Origin: Micromonospora sp. NBC_00389
GTDB taxonomy: Bacteria; Actinomycetota; Actinomycetes; Mycobacteriales; Micromonosporaceae
Length of the DNA: 64,000 nt
NCBI RefSeq assembly: GCF_036059255.1
Contig: NZ_CP107947.1
Span: 3,224,001 to 3,288,000, forward strand
Reading direction: 5' to 3'
The position numbers were made by a program, and so were the translations under genes. The notes beneath the pieces are model-generated. The model saw only the letters and a program-made list of their open reading frames with translations, had not been told where the DNA came from and ran no database searches. Position 1 is the first letter of the stretch, and every line of letters begins with the position of its first letter. Positions 16,540-26,854 of the stretch are shown here, in pieces.

Positions 16540-17400
16540 ATGTCCGGTACCCAGGAGCCGCTGGTCGAGGTTGATCGGCTCGCCGCCGAGCTCGACCGCG
16601 CCGATCCGCCCGCCCTGCTCGACGTCCGCTGGCGGCTCACCGGCCCGCCCGGCCGCGACGACTATTTGGCCGGTCACCTGCCCGGCGCGGTCTTCGTCGA
16701 CCTGGACACCGCGCTCTGCGGGCCACCCGGTGCCGGCGGCCGGCATCCACTGCCCGACCCGGCCGCGTTGCAGGCCGCGCTGCGGGCCGCCGGCGTTCGG
16801 GCCGGTCACCCCGTGGTGGTGTACGACGGCGGCGACGGCCTGGCCGCCGCCCGGGCCTGGTGGACGCTGCGTTGGGCCGGGCACCGCCCGGTCCGCCTGC
16901 TGCACGGTGGCTATCCGGCCTGGGTCGCCGCCGGCCAGCCCGTCTCCACCGTGGCGCCCGCCCCGGCCTCGGGCGACGTCGAGGTGCGCCCGGGTGATCT
17001 CCCGGTGCTCGACGCGGGGCAGGCCGCCGCGCTGGCGACCGCGGACGACGCCGTGCTGCTCGACGTGCGGGCCGCGCCCCGCTACCGCGGCGAGGTGGAG
17101 CCGATCGACCCGGTCGCCGGGCACGTGCCAGGAGCGGCGAACCTTCCCGCCACCGAGTACGTCGGCCCGGACGGGCGCTTCCCGGCCGCCGACGTGCTGC
17201 GCGAGCGGTTCGCCGCCGTCGGGGTGACCGGGGCGCGGTCCGTCGGGGCGTACTGCGGCTCCGGGGTGACCGCCGCGCAGGCCGTGCTCGCGCTGCACCT
17301 GGCTGGCCGACCGGACGCGGCGCTCTACGTCGGATCGTGGAGCAACTGGGTGGCCGACCCGACCCGGCCGGTCGCCTCCGGACCGACATCCGGTCGCTGA
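16540..17400 (+). CDS. Sulfurtransferase (3-mercaptopyruvate type)
   Basis: 286 residues with two rhodanese domains. The active-site loop of the second domain reads YCGSGVTA with Cys239; CGSGVT is the form found in 3-mercaptopyruvate sulfurtransferases such as SseA, while thiosulfate-specific enzymes usually have CRKGVT. The N-terminal domain has LDVRW and the GAVFVDLDT and HPLPDP segments. It transfers sulfur from mercaptopyruvate to a thiol acceptor. A second in-frame ATG nine bases upstream (16531) is possible. Confidence 0.88.
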   Translation: MSGTQEPLVEVDRLAAELDRADPPALLDVRWRLTGPPGRDDYLAGHLPGAVFVDLDTALCGPPGAGGRHPLPDPAALQAALRAAGVRAGHPVVVYDGGDGLAAARAWWTLRWAGHRPVRLLHGGYPAWVAAGQPVSTVAPAPASGDVEVRPGDLPVLDAGQAAALATADDAVLLDVRAAPRYRGEVEPIDPVAGHVPGAANLPATEYVGPDGRFPAADVLRERFAAVGVTGARSVGAYCGSGVTAAQAVLALHLAGRPDAALYVGSWSNWVADPTRPVASGPTSGR

Positions 17401-17448
17401 CCAGCGCGTGCGATGGGCCGGCGACGGTCCTCGTGCGACGATGGGCTC

Positions 17449-18630
17449 ATGTCCGAGGACACGGTGGTGGTGTGGGACGAGTCGTTGCTCGCCTACGACA
17501 TGGGCGAGCATCCACTCGACCCGGTCCGGGTGGAGTTGACCATCGCGCTCGCCCGCGAGCTGGGCATCCTGGACCGCCCAGGGGTACGCCTGGTCAAGCC
17601 GGAGCCCGCCGACGACGCCCTGCTCGCCCGGGTGCACCAGCCGGCCTACCTGGCTGCGGTGCGCGCCGCGCCGTACGACCCGCTGTTCGCCGGCTACGGG
17701 CTGGGCACCTCCGACAATCCGGTCTTCGACGGGATTCACGAGTCCAGCGCGCTGATCGCCGGTGCCACCGTGGCTGCCGCCGAGGCGGTCTGGCGGGGTG
17801 ACGCCCGGCGAGCCGTGAACGTGGCCGGTGGCCTCCATCACGCGATGCCGGCCCGGGCCTCCGGCTTCTGCGTCTACAACGACCCGGCGGTGGCCATCGC
17901 CCGCCTGCTCGACCTGGGCGCCGAGCGGGTCGCGTACGTGGACGTCGACGTGCACCATGGCGATGGGGTGCAGGAGATCTTCTGGGACGACCCTCGGGTG
18001 CTCACGGTCAGCCTGCACGAGACCCCACTCGCGCTCTTCCCGGGCACCGGCTTCCCGGACGAGACCGGTGGGCCGGGCGCGCAGGGCACCGCGGTGAACA
18101 TGCCTCTGCCCCCGGGCGTCAACGACACCGGTTGGCAGCGGGCGTTCCACGCGATCGTGCCGTCGGTGCTGCGGGCGTTCCGACCGCAGGTGCTGGTCAG
18201 CCAGTGCGGCGCCGACGGGCACCGGCTGGATCCGCTCGCCGACCTGAACCTGACGGTGGACGGGCAGCGGGCCACCTACCTGGCGTTGCGGGCGCTCGCC
18301 GACGAGCTGTGCGACGGCCGCTGGGTGGCCACCGGCGGCGGCGGGTACGCGCTGGTCGAGGTGGTGCCCCGGGCCTGGACCCACCTGCTGGCCGTGGCCA
18401 CCGGCGCCCCGCTCGACCCGGCGACGCTCACCCCGCCGGCGTGGCGGGCGCTGGCCGCCGCCCGCGGCCCCGGTCGGGAGGTGCCTCTGCGGATGACCGA
18501 CGACGCGGACCCGTCGTACGAGCCGTGGCAGCCGACCGGCGAGCCGAACGCGGTGGACCGGGCGATCGCGGCCACCCGCAAGACGGTGTTCCCGCTGCTC
18601 GGGCTCGACCCGCACGATCCGCGGGACTGA
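17449..18630 (+). CDS. acuC: Acetoin-utilisation/class I-like histone deacetylase AcuC
   Basis: 393 residues. The zinc-deacetylase core is complete: GGLHHAMP (catalytic His130/131), DVDVHHGDG (ligands Asp167 and His169), CGADGH (Asp256) and GGGGYA with the catalytic Tyr. In Bacillus, AcuC reverses AcuA acetylation of acetyl-CoA synthetase. Here it lies nine bases before a Pat-like acetyltransferase, so it probably removes the marks that protein adds. GACGAT six bases before the ATG suggests a leaderless promoter. Confidence 0.93.
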   Translation: MSEDTVVVWDESLLAYDMGEHPLDPVRVELTIALARELGILDRPGVRLVKPEPADDALLARVHQPAYLAAVRAAPYDPLFAGYGLGTSDNPVFDGIHESSALIAGATVAAAEAVWRGDARRAVNVAGGLHHAMPARASGFCVYNDPAVAIARLLDLGAERVAYVDVDVHHGDGVQEIFWDDPRVLTVSLHETPLALFPGTGFPDETGGPGAQGTAVNMPLPPGVNDTGWQRAFHAIVPSVLRAFRPQVLVSQCGADGHRLDPLADLNLTVDGQRATYLALRALADELCDGRWVATGGGGYALVEVVPRAWTHLLAVATGAPLDPATLTPPAWRALAAARGPGREVPLRMTDDADPSYEPWQPTGEPNAVDRAIAATRKTVFPLLGLDPHDPRD

Positions 18631-18639
18631 GCCGGGCCG

Positions 18640-21195
18640 GTGACGACCGTCGACCAGTCGGTGGACGTGCTGCTCAGCGACGGCAGCACCGTCCAACTGC
18701 GACCAATCAGTCCGGAGGACGCGCCGGACATCGTGGCGATGCACGGCCGGTTCTCCGAGCGCACCCGCTACCTGCGCTACTTCTCGCCGTACCCGCGCAT
18801 CCCCGAGCGGGATCTGATCCGCTTCGTCACCGTCGACCATCGCGACCGCGAGGCGTTCGTGGTGCTGGCCGGCGACCAGATCGTCGCGGTCGGCCGCTAC
18901 GAGCGGCTCGGCCCGCAGGCCCCGGAGGCGGAGGTGGCCTTCGTGGTGGAGGACGCCCACCAGGGCCGGGGCATCGGTTCGGTGCTGATGGAGCACCTGG
19001 CCGAGGCCGCCCGGCGCAACGGCATCATGAGCTTCGTCGCCGAGGTGCTGCCGGCCAACGGGACGATGCTGCGGGTCTTCGCCGACTTCGGCTACCAGGT
19101 CCAGCGCGAGTACGCCGACGGCGTGGTGCACCTGAGTTTCCCGATCGCGCCCACCGAGGCCACGCTGGAGGTGCAGCGCGGTCGGGAGCATCGCACCGAG
19201 GCCCGCTCGATCGCCCGGCTGCTCGCCCCGCGCGGGATCGCCGTCTACGGTGCCAGCGCCACCGGCCAGGGCGTCGGCGCGGCGGTGCTCGGGCACCTGC
19301 GCGACGGCGGTTTCACCGGTGCGGTGGTGCCGGTGCATCCGAGCGCGTCGACCGTGGCGGGGCTGCGCGCGTACCCGTCGGCGGTCGACGCCAAGTTGCC
19401 GGTGGACCTGGCGGTGGTGGCGGTTCCGCCGGAGGCGGCGACCGCGGTGGTCGCCGACGCGGCCGCCGCCGGGGTGCACGGCCTGGTGGTCATCTCGGCC
19501 GGCTTCGGCGAGGCCGGCGCCGAGGGCGCGGCCATGCAGCGGGCGCTGGTCCGCGCGGCGCACGCCGCCGGGATGCGGGTGGTCGGCCCGAACTGTCTCG
19601 GCGTGGCCAACACCAACCCGGCGGTACGCCTCAACGCCACGCTCGCCCCGGCGCTGCCGCCAGCCGGTCGGGCCGGCATCTTCAGCCAGTCCGGTGCCTT
19701 CGGGGTGGCGCTGCTCGCCGAGGCCGACCGGCGTGGCCTCGGGCTGTCCAGCTTCGTCTCGGCCGGCAACCGGGCCGACGTCTCCGGCAACGACCTGCTC
19801 CAGTACTGGCAGGACGACCCTGACACCGACGTGATCATGCTGTACCTGGAGACCTTCGGTAATCCGCGCAAGTTCGCCCGGCTGGCTCGGCGGATCGGCC
19901 GGGCCAAACCGGTCGTCGCGCTCGCCTCGCCCGCCCGTCCGGTCGGGGTCGGCGACACCGCCGGGCCGGACGAGGTGGCGGTGGCGGCGCTCTTCGCCCA
20001 GTCCGGGGTCATCCGGGTGGACACCGTTCCGGAGTTGCTCGACGTGGGGGTGCTGCTGGCCAACCAGCCACTGCCGGCGGGCGGCCGGGTCGGGGTGGTC
20101 GGCAACTCCTCGGCGCTGACCGGCCTGGCGGCGAGCGCCTGCGTCGGGCAGGGCCTCACCGTCGTCGACGGCTACCCCCGTGACGTCGGGCCGAGCGCTG
20201 GCGCCGCCGATTTCGCGGCCGCGCTGGCCGAGACGGCGGCCGACGACCGGGTGGACGCGCTGGTGGTGGTCCTCGCCCCACCGCTGCCCGGTCAACCCAG
20301 CAATGTGGACGCCGATGTCGCCGCCGCGCTGCCCGCCGCACTCGCGTTGGGTAAGCCGACCGTGGCGACGTTCCTGGTCGGGCGACTGCCGGCCGGGGTG
20401 CCGGTGTACGGCGGCGTGGAGGAGGCGGTGCGGGCACTCGCCCGGGTGCACCGGTACGCCGAATGGCTGCGTCGCCCACCCGGAGTCGCGCCCGAGCTGC
20501 CCCGGATCGACCGGACCGCCGCGCAGACCGCGCTGCGCGCCGACCCGCCTGACCCGGCCGCGCTACTGGCCGCGTACGGCATCGACGTGGTGGCGTCGGT
20601 GCCCGTCGACTCGGTCGACGCCGCGGCCGGCGCGGCGGCGCGGCTGGGCTTCCCGGTCGCGCTCAAGGCCGCCGCCCCGGGGCTGCGGCACCGGCTCGAC
20701 CTGGGCGCGGTCCGGCTCGACCTGCCCGACGAGTCGACGGTCCGCCGGGCGTACGCCGAGCTGGCGGCGGCCTTCGGCGCGGACGTGCTGCTACAGCCGA
20801 TGGTCCCGCCCGGGGTGGCCTGCGTGGTGGAGCTGGTGGAAGATCCGGCGTTCGGCCCGGTGGTCGGCTTCGGCCTCGGCGGGGTCGCCACCGAGCTGCT
20901 CGGCGACCGGGCCTGGCGGGCGGTGCCGCTGACCGACCGGGACGCCGCAGAGCTGGTCGACGAGCCCCGGGCGGCGCCCCTGCTGCGCGGGCACCGGGGC
21001 GCCGCACCGGTCGACCGGGCGGCCCTGGCCGACCTGCTGCTGCGGGTGGGTCAGCTCGCCGACGAGCAGCCCCGGGTGCGCTCGCTGACCCTCAACCCGG
21101 TGCTCGCCCGCCCGGACGGCATCTCGGTCCTGCACGCCCAGGTACGGGTCGGCGGCGTGGCCGCCCGACCGGACACCGGCCCTCGCCGCTTGTGA
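18640..21195 (+). CDS. Pat-like protein acetyltransferase: GNAT domain fused to inactive ADP-forming acyl-CoA synthetase
   Basis: 851 residues. Residues 1-165 form a GNAT domain with the acetyl-CoA loop Q-G-R-G-I-G near 108. From about 185 onward comes the CoA-binding and ligase portion (GASATGQGVG; GPNCLGVANT; FSQSGAFG; SAGNRADVSGNDLL) and a C-terminal ATP-grasp (FPVALKAAAPGLRH). Where active enzymes have the phospho-accepting His in a SHTG loop, this one reads VGDTAG with Asp439, so the synthetase half is probably a regulatory sensor, as in bacterial PatZ. Expected role: acetylating lysines on metabolic enzymes, paired with AcuC. Confidence 0.9.
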   Translation: MTTVDQSVDVLLSDGSTVQLRPISPEDAPDIVAMHGRFSERTRYLRYFSPYPRIPERDLIRFVTVDHRDREAFVVLAGDQIVAVGRYERLGPQAPEAEVAFVVEDAHQGRGIGSVLMEHLAEAARRNGIMSFVAEVLPANGTMLRVFADFGYQVQREYADGVVHLSFPIAPTEATLEVQRGREHRTEARSIARLLAPRGIAVYGASATGQGVGAAVLGHLRDGGFTGAVVPVHPSASTVAGLRAYPSAVDAKLPVDLAVVAVPPEAATAVVADAAAAGVHGLVVISAGFGEAGAEGAAMQRALVRAAHAAGMRVVGPNCLGVANTNPAVRLNATLAPALPPAGRAGIFSQSGAFGVALLAEADRRGLGLSSFVSAGNRADVSGNDLLQYWQDDPDTDVIMLYLETFGNPRKFARLARRIGRAKPVVALASPARPVGVGDTAGPDEVAVAALFAQSGVIRVDTVPELLDVGVLLANQPLPAGGRVGVVGNSSALTGLAASACVGQGLTVVDGYPRDVGPSAGAADFAAALAETAADDRVDALVVVLAPPLPGQPSNVDADVAAALPAALALGKPTVATFLVGRLPAGVPVYGGVEEAVRALARVHRYAEWLRRPPGVAPELPRIDRTAAQTALRADPPDPAALLAAYGIDVVASVPVDSVDAAAGAAARLGFPVALKAAAPGLRHRLDLGAVRLDLPDESTVRRAYAELAAAFGADVLLQPMVPPGVACVVELVEDPAFGPVVGFGLGGVATELLGDRAWRAVPLTDRDAAELVDEPRAAPLLRGHRGAAPVDRAALADLLLRVGQLADEQPRVRSLTLNPVLARPDGISVLHAQVRVGGVAARPDTGPRRL

Positions 21196-21196
21196 G

Positions 21197-21246
21197 GGCC
21201 CCTTCTCAGCGCGTCCGGTCAGGCCCCTTCTCAGCGGGTCCGGTCA
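21197..21246. repeat. Two tandem 25-base units
   Basis: The 25-base unit beginning GGCCCCTTCTCAG and ending TCCGGTCA occurs twice in tandem (21197-21221, 21222-21246) with one mismatch. The second copy contains the stop codon of the opposite-strand VOC gene, so a small duplication of that gene end seems likely. It lies between two convergent genes. Confidence 0.9.
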
Positions 21247-21651
21247 GGCGCGGCTGGAGATCTGCTGGATGGCCCAGGCGTTGCCGTCCGGGTCGGTGAA
21301 GAAGACGAAGCCGACGTTGTCCAGCGGGTGCGGCGTGGGGCTCGGGCTGGCGCCCAGCACCTGGATCTCGCTGACCTCCACACCACGTTCGACCAGCTCG
21401 GCGCGGGCCCGTTCCAGGTCGGGCACCACCAGTTGCAGTCCCTTGAGCGAGCCCGGCGGCATGTCCGGGACGGCGCCCTTGCCGATCACGACCGAGCAGC
21501 CGGACCCGGGCGGGGTCAGCTGGACGATCCGTGCGCCGTCGCCGACCACCGTGTCGTGGTCCACGGCGAAGCCGAGCTGGTCGGCGTAGAACTTCTTTGC
21601 CCGGTCCACATCGGAGACCGGCACGATCACCACTTCCAGTGTCCAGTTCAT
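21244..21651 (-). CDS. VOC/glyoxalase-family protein
   Basis: 135 residues forming one VOC domain: VVIVPVSDVDRAKKFYADQLGF at the start, GSLKGLQLVVPDLE in the middle and GFVFFTDPDGNAWAIQQ at the end. The first metal-binding His of glyoxalases is absent, so it may bind or modify a small ligand rather than act as a classical glyoxalase. ATG overlaps the stop of the upstream SRPBCC gene (ATGA). Third gene of the ArsR-led operon. Confidence 0.88.
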   Translation of the reverse strand: MNWTLEVVIVPVSDVDRAKKFYADQLGFAVDHDTVVGDGARIVQLTPPGSGCSVVIGKGAVPDMPPGSLKGLQLVVPDLERARAELVERGVEVSEIQVLGASPSPTPHPLDNVGFVFFTDPDGNAWAIQQISSRA

Positions 21652-22154
21652 GGTGTCTCTCCTCGCATCGTCGTTGTCAGGTGCAGCAGTTCGGCGAGCC
21701 GTGTGAAGCTCTGCCCGACGCCCCGGGCCATCGGGTAGCGCAGCACGATGTCCCGCCCCTCGGGGGTGGCGTAGCGCAGCGTGGTGGTGACTGTCGTCCG
21801 CCCGGCCAGTTCGGTGAACTCGTGGCTGACCAGCGTCTCGCCCGGGTAGGACTGGTCGTCGAAGAGCTCGGTGCAGACCAGCAGGTGCGGTGGCTCGATC
21901 TGCCGGTAGACCCCGGCCTGGACCATCCGAGCGCCCTCCGGGCCCAGTGACACATACCGCCACCGCCCGCCGACCCGCAGGTCGACATCGCATTCCGCCA
22001 GCCGCCACCCGCGTGCGCCGTACCACCGGACCAGCAGCTCAGGCTGGGTGAAGGCGTTGAACACCAGGTGCGCCGGTGCGTCGAACAGCCGACTCAACAC
22101 GATCTCCCGGTCGCCCGGGGTGTGTACGACGAGCGGGTCGCCGATGCCGGTCAC
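21648..22154 (-). CDS. SRPBCC domain protein (AHSA1-like)
   Basis: 168 residues from a GTG that overlaps the ArsR stop. The opening REIVLSRLFDAPAHLVFNAFTQPELLVRWYG and the middle LRVGGRWRYVSLGPEG are typical of Aha1/START-type ligand-binding domains, which are commonly paired with ArsR regulators. Ligand unknown. The codon overlaps on both sides make it a coupled middle gene. Confidence 0.88.
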   Translation of the reverse strand: MTGIGDPLVVHTPGDREIVLSRLFDAPAHLVFNAFTQPELLVRWYGARGWRLAECDVDLRVGGRWRYVSLGPEGARMVQAGVYRQIEPPHLLVCTELFDDQSYPGETLVSHEFTELAGRTTVTTTLRYATPEGRDIVLRYPMARGVGQSFTRLAELLHLTTTMRGETP

Positions 22155-22528
22155 CCGCCCGTCCCGTCCAGTTGGGCGCGCCGGCGCTCGGCGTCGGTCT
22201 GGTCGAGGGCCTGGAGTTCGTCGAGCAGGGCGTCGAGGCGCTGGTAGCTCTCCGCCCAGTAGTCGCGGTAGTCGGCGAGCCAGGCCGTGGCCTCCCGCAG
22301 CGGTCGGGCGTCCAGCCGGCACGGTCGGCGCTGGGCGTCCCGCCCCCGGCTGATCAGGCCAGCGCGTTCCAGCACCTTGAGGTGTTTGGAGATGGCCGGC
22401 TGGCTCATCGCGAAGGGCTCTGCCAGCTCGGTCACCGTCGCCTCACCGCCCGCGAGTCGGGCCAGGATGGCCCGCCGGGTCGGGTCGGCCAGCGCCGCGA
22501 AGGTCGCGTCCAACAGTTCGGTGCCCAC
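22151..22528 (-). CDS. ArsR-family transcriptional regulator
   Basis: 125 residues. DATFAALADPTRRAILARLAGGEATVTELAEPFAMSQPAISKHLKVLERAGLI is a textbook ArsR winged HTH; no metal-binding CxxD motif is present. This SRPBCC-coupled subgroup usually represses its own operon. The GTG start follows GGAGG by ten bases. Upstream lies a palindromic repeat region that may be its own operator. Confidence 0.92.
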   Translation of the reverse strand: MGTELLDATFAALADPTRRAILARLAGGEATVTELAEPFAMSQPAISKHLKVLERAGLISRGRDAQRRPCRLDARPLREATAWLADYRDYWAESYQRLDALLDELQALDQTDAERRRAQLDGTGG

Positions 22529-22532
22529 CGCC

Positions 22533-22555
22533 TATAACCTCCTGGTTGTATAACC
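22533..22555. promoter_or_regulatory. Probable ArsR operator with repeated TATAACC
   Basis: TATAACC occurs twice as a direct repeat (22533-22539 and 22549-22555), and the second copy forms the palindrome GGTTGTATAACC (22544-22555). The region overlaps the ribosome site of the ArsR gene, a position suited to autoregulation. Assignment is inference. Confidence 0.5.
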
Positions 22556-22606
22556 ACATGGTTTCTATCGCGGATCGGTGCCGCCGTCAAGCACCTCGAC
22601 AGCATG

Positions 22607-22634
22607 AAAGGCCCCGGCGAACCGCCGAGGCCTT
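22607..22634. terminator. Hairpin downstream of the group 2 sigma gene
   Basis: AAGGCCCCGGCG pairs with CGCCGAGGCCTT around a short AAC loop (one wobble), flanked by an A-run on the left that gives a U-rich tail on the minus strand. It lies just after the sigma gene stop. Confidence 0.7.
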
Positions 22635-22652
22635 CCATGGGAACCGGGTGCG

Positions 22653-23669
<1,017 letters not shown>

Positions 23670-23900
23670 CTCTGTCTCTCCCCGTGTCCACGTCTGTGCC
23701 GTGCCTCCGGCTCAGTGGTGCCGGTGTGACACACAGCTTGGCGGGCGGGGCGTGAAACGGGAGTGAGGCGATCGGGCACCCGACAGGAATCCGGTCGGAT
23801 CGGCGGAGCGGTGTGTCGCCCCGGTGTGCCTTGCCCGCCCCGGCTACCGTCCCGACCGTCGGCCATCCCGGGTCGGCGGGGACAGCAGATGGAGGATGGT

Positions 23901-24689
23901 GTGGTCTTCAAGCGGCTCATGAAGGCGATGGGGGTCGGCGGCCCGTCGGTGGAGACGGTGCTGGCCAACCCGAACTGCCGCCCCGGCGGCCAGTTGGAGG
24001 GCCGCATTCAGGTCGTCGGCGGTGACCACCAGGTCGACATCGACCACGTGGCGCTCGGCCTGGTCACCCGGGTCGAGGTGGAGAGCGGCGACAACGACTA
24101 CGACACCACTCAGGAGTTCCACCGCCAGCAGGTCACCGGTGCGTTCCGGCTGGAGCCGGGGCAGCGCCACGACATCCCGTTCCGCTTCGACGTGCCGTGG
24201 GAGACGCCGGTCACCGAGCTGTACGGGCAGCACCTGCACGGCATGACGATGGGGCTGCGTACGGAGCTGGAGGTGGCCCGCGCGGTCGACAAGGGCGACC
24301 TGGACGCGGTGGCGGTGCACCCGCTGCCGGCGCAGGAGCGCCTGCTGGAGGCGTTGCTGCGACTGGGTTTCCGGTTCGCCCGCGCCGATGTGGAGCGTGG
24401 CCACATCTACGGCGTACGGCAGACGCTGCCCTTCTACCAGGAGATCGAGTTCAGCCCGGGGCCGCAGTACGCCCGCTCGATCAACCAGTTGGAGGTCACC
24501 TTCATCGCCGACCCGCAGCAGATGCAGGTGGTGCTGGAGGTCGACAAGCGCGGCGGCGTCTTTACCGAGGGCCGCGACGCCTTCGGTCGCTTCACGGTCG
24601 ACCACGCCACCGCCGACCGCACCGACTGGACCGCCGAACTCGACGGCTGGCTCCGCCAGTCCCTCTCCCGCCGAGGCCTCTTCTCCTAA
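23901..24689 (+). CDS. Spo0M-family protein
   Basis: 262 residues. VFKRLMKAMGVGGPSVETVLANPNCRPGGQLEGRIQV is the arrestin-like N-terminal fold of Spo0M/SpoOM proteins, first found as a sporulation-control protein in Bacillus. The rest is beta-rich (TTQEFHRQQV..FRLEPGQRHDIPF). The GTG at 23901 follows GGAGGA four bases upstream; an ATG 12 bases earlier is the alternative. In actinomycetes its molecular role is not settled. Confidence 0.88.
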   Translation: MVFKRLMKAMGVGGPSVETVLANPNCRPGGQLEGRIQVVGGDHQVDIDHVALGLVTRVEVESGDNDYDTTQEFHRQQVTGAFRLEPGQRHDIPFRFDVPWETPVTELYGQHLHGMTMGLRTELEVARAVDKGDLDAVAVHPLPAQERLLEALLRLGFRFARADVERGHIYGVRQTLPFYQEIEFSPGPQYARSINQLEVTFIADPQQMQVVLEVDKRGGVFTEGRDAFGRFTVDHATADRTDWTAELDGWLRQSLSRRGLFS

Positions 24690-24714
24690 CGGACGTGCTC
24701 GACCCCACCTCCCC

Positions 24715-24774
24715 GGTGATCAAGAGGTTTGCGTCACATCGAGGGCGAGTTCTGACGCGAACCTCTTGATCACC
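24715..24774. repeat. 22-bp inverted repeat, REP-like, between convergent genes
   Basis: GGTGATCAAGAGGTTTGCG plus TCA (24715-24736) pairs with its complement at 24753-24774 with a single G-U pair, around a 16-base loop. Flanking C-runs and G-runs can extend the stem. It sits between spo0M and the dtd gene and may also terminate both. I recall similar GATCAAGAGGTTT repeats in Micromonospora genomes, but cannot check copy number here. Confidence 0.85.
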
Positions 24775-24802
24775 GCTGCGGGGGTGGGGGTGCGGGGTGG
24801 GG

Positions 24803-25225
24803 TTAGAGGTCCAGGAGGATGGTTCGGGGGCCGATGTTGGTGCTCTCGACGAGCATGTGGGTGCGGAAGCGGCCGGTCTCGACCGGCGCGCCCCGCTCGC
24901 GCAGCGCGGTCACCACGGCGGTGACCAGGGGCTCGGCCACCTCGGCGGGGGCGGCCGCGGTCCAGCTCGGACGGCGGCCCTTGCGGGCGTCGCCGTAGAG
25001 GGTGAACTGGCTGACCACCAGGATCGGCGCACCCGTGTCGGCGGCGGACCGCTCGTCGTCCAGGATGCGCAGCTCGTGCACCTTGCGGGCCATCGTCGCG
25101 GCGGTCTCGGCGGTGTCGGTGTGGGTCACCCCGAGCAGCACCAGCAGGCCGTCCTTGATCGCGCCGACCACCGCGCCGTCCACCGTCACGCTGGCTCGCC
25201 CGACGGTCTGCACCACCGCGCGCAT
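24803..25225 (-). CDS. dtd: D-aminoacyl-tRNA deacylase
   Basis: 140 residues, the usual length. [17 protein letters not shown] opens the fold; the [16 protein letters not shown] loop is the DTD signature, and the Gly-Pro motif region NIGPRT is near the end. It removes D-amino acids (and glycine) wrongly charged to tRNA. It shares the minus strand with the methyltransferase upstream, separated by 40 bases. Confidence 0.95.
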   Translation of the reverse strand: MRAVVQTVGRASVTVDGAVVGAIKDGLLVLLGVTHTDTAETAATMARKVHELRILDDERSAADTGAPILVVSQFTLYGDARKGRRPSWTAAAPAEVAEPLVTAVVTALRERGAPVETGRFRTHMLVESTNIGPRTILLDL

Positions 25226-25265
25226 CAGCGGCCCGCCAGCGGCCCGGCCGCCCGTGTCACCCGCA

Positions 25266-26750
25266 TCAGGCGGTCACCGGCTCGATGATGCCGCGCTCCA
25301 CCAGGTGCGCGACGATCGGGCCGGCCGCCTCGGCCAGCTCATCGGGCGCGACGTCGTGCGCAGCGGCCAGCAGCGCGAGCTGGTCGCGCAGCGGCAGCCG
25401 CCCATCGGCGCCCCCGACCAGCGCCAACACCAGCGGGTCGACCTCCTCGGTCCAGCGCAGGCCGTGCGGCATCGCGAGGACCTGCCGGTCCACCGCCCAG
25501 CCCTCGTCGCCCATGGTGGCCTCCTGCCGCAGTTGGAGGCCCTCGGCGGCCCGGTAGCGCTCGGCGAGCAGCGCCTCGGTGTCGCGTACCCGAACGAAGT
25601 CCTGGCGGTCGAACCAGGCTGCGACCTGGTCGCCCAGCGGCGGCTGCACCCGCTGGCGCAGCTCCTCCACCCGGACCACCGGGTCGGCGTGCCCGCCCCT
25701 GCGCAGCGACACGATGCCGAAGCCGATGGCCTCCACCTTGTGCGCGTCGAACCAGTCCAGCCAGGCGGCCATCCGCTGTGGGTCGGCGCTCTCGCCGACG
25801 TCGGTGAGCCACAGGTTGACGTACGCCATCGGGTCGGCCACCTCGCGCTGGATCACCCAGGCGTCCAGGCCGGTCCCCGTGAACCAACCGGAGACCCGCT
25901 CGTCCCACTCCTCGCCGGCGACGTGCACCCAGTTCGCCAGGTACTGCATGGTGCCGCCCTCGGTGAGCAGGTCGGGGGCGGCGGCAGCCAGTTCGGCGCC
26001 GATCGCGTCACCCACCCGACCGGAGTCGCGGTAGACGTGCGTGGTGGTGCCCGGGCCCACCACGAAGGGCGGGTTGCTCACCACCAGGTCGAAGCGCCGG
26101 CCGGCCACCGGCGCGACCATGTCGCCGCGCAGCAGTTCCCAGTCCTGGCCGTTGAGCGCGGCGGTGGTCGCGGCGAAGCGCAGGGCCCGCTCCGAGAGGT
26201 CCGTGGCGGTCACCGAGCCCGCGTGGGTGGCCAGGTGCAGGGCCTGGATGCCGGAGCCGGTGCCCAGGTCCAGCGCGGTGCCGACCGGCCGACGGACGGT
26301 CGCGCCGATCAGGGTCTGGGTGGCCCCGCCAAGGCCGAGCACGTGCTCGGCGTGCAGCGGCCGGCCCGGCCGGGCGCTGGCCGGCACGTCGGCGAGCACC
26401 CACCAGTCGTCGCCGTACGGTTCGAGGTCGACGCCGGCGCGCAGGCCGTCACCGTGCCGCTCAACCAGCCCGCCGGCCACCGCCTCGTCGATGCTCAGCG
26501 GCGCCAGCGCGGCGGCCACCGTCGCCTCCGACTCGGTCTGGTCGCAGATGAACACCCGGATCAGGGTGCCGAGCGGGTCGCGGTCCTCGGTTGCCCGCAG
26601 CGCGGCCCGGTAGTCGTTGCGCGCGACCGAGCCGGTCGCCTGCGCGCCGAGCCGGTTCGCGATCCCGTTGCTGGTGAACCCGGCCCCGGTCAGCGCGGTC
26701 CGCAGCGCGTCGACGCCGGCGGGGGAGAGCAGCATGTCGTGTTCGTCCAC
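25266..26750 (-). CDS. SAM-dependent methyltransferase with SNPPF motif
   Basis: 494 residues. The central domain (about 145-260) has the glycine loop [16 protein letters not shown] and, later, [16 protein letters not shown] marks methyltransferases that act on N atoms of nucleic-acid bases or Gln side chains (RlmG/PrmC group). The C-terminal 200 residues ([12 protein letters not shown]..) are a conserved actinobacterial extension. Target unknown. GTG 26750 is the best start; an in-frame ATG five codons later is possible. Confidence 0.82.
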   Translation of the reverse strand: MDEHDMLLSPAGVDALRTALTGAGFTSNGIANRLGAQATGSVARNDYRAALRATEDRDPLGTLIRVFICDQTESEATVAAALAPLSIDEAVAGGLVERHGDGLRAGVDLEPYGDDWWVLADVPASARPGRPLHAEHVLGLGGATQTLIGATVRRPVGTALDLGTGSGIQALHLATHAGSVTATDLSERALRFAATTAALNGQDWELLRGDMVAPVAGRRFDLVVSNPPFVVGPGTTTHVYRDSGRVGDAIGAELAAAAPDLLTEGGTMQYLANWVHVAGEEWDERVSGWFTGTGLDAWVIQREVADPMAYVNLWLTDVGESADPQRMAAWLDWFDAHKVEAIGFGIVSLRRGGHADPVVRVEELRQRVQPPLGDQVAAWFDRQDFVRVRDTEALLAERYRAAEGLQLRQEATMGDEGWAVDRQVLAMPHGLRWTEEVDPLVLALVGGADGRLPLRDQLALLAAAHDVAPDELAEAAGPIVAHLVERGIIEPVTA

Positions 26751-26854
26751 GCCGCCATCCTGCCCCCCGTTGTGTCCCCGGTCAGCGCCACCCGCCGGAT
26801 CCGACCCGGAGCGTCGGTGTTCGCCCGGCTGGGCGGCCGGGCAGGATGGTGTGC

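Noticed and set aside
16468..20451. 1327-codon open frame on the minus strand
   Set aside because: It lies antisense to the sulfurtransferase, acuC and acetyltransferase genes, has low-complexity His/Arg/Gly composition and no domain. Long antisense frames are expected at this GC content.
23700..23900. Extra small gene between the group 2 sigma gene and spo0M
   Set aside because: Frames there lack ribosome sites and family patterns; the stretch is better read as a divergent promoter region.
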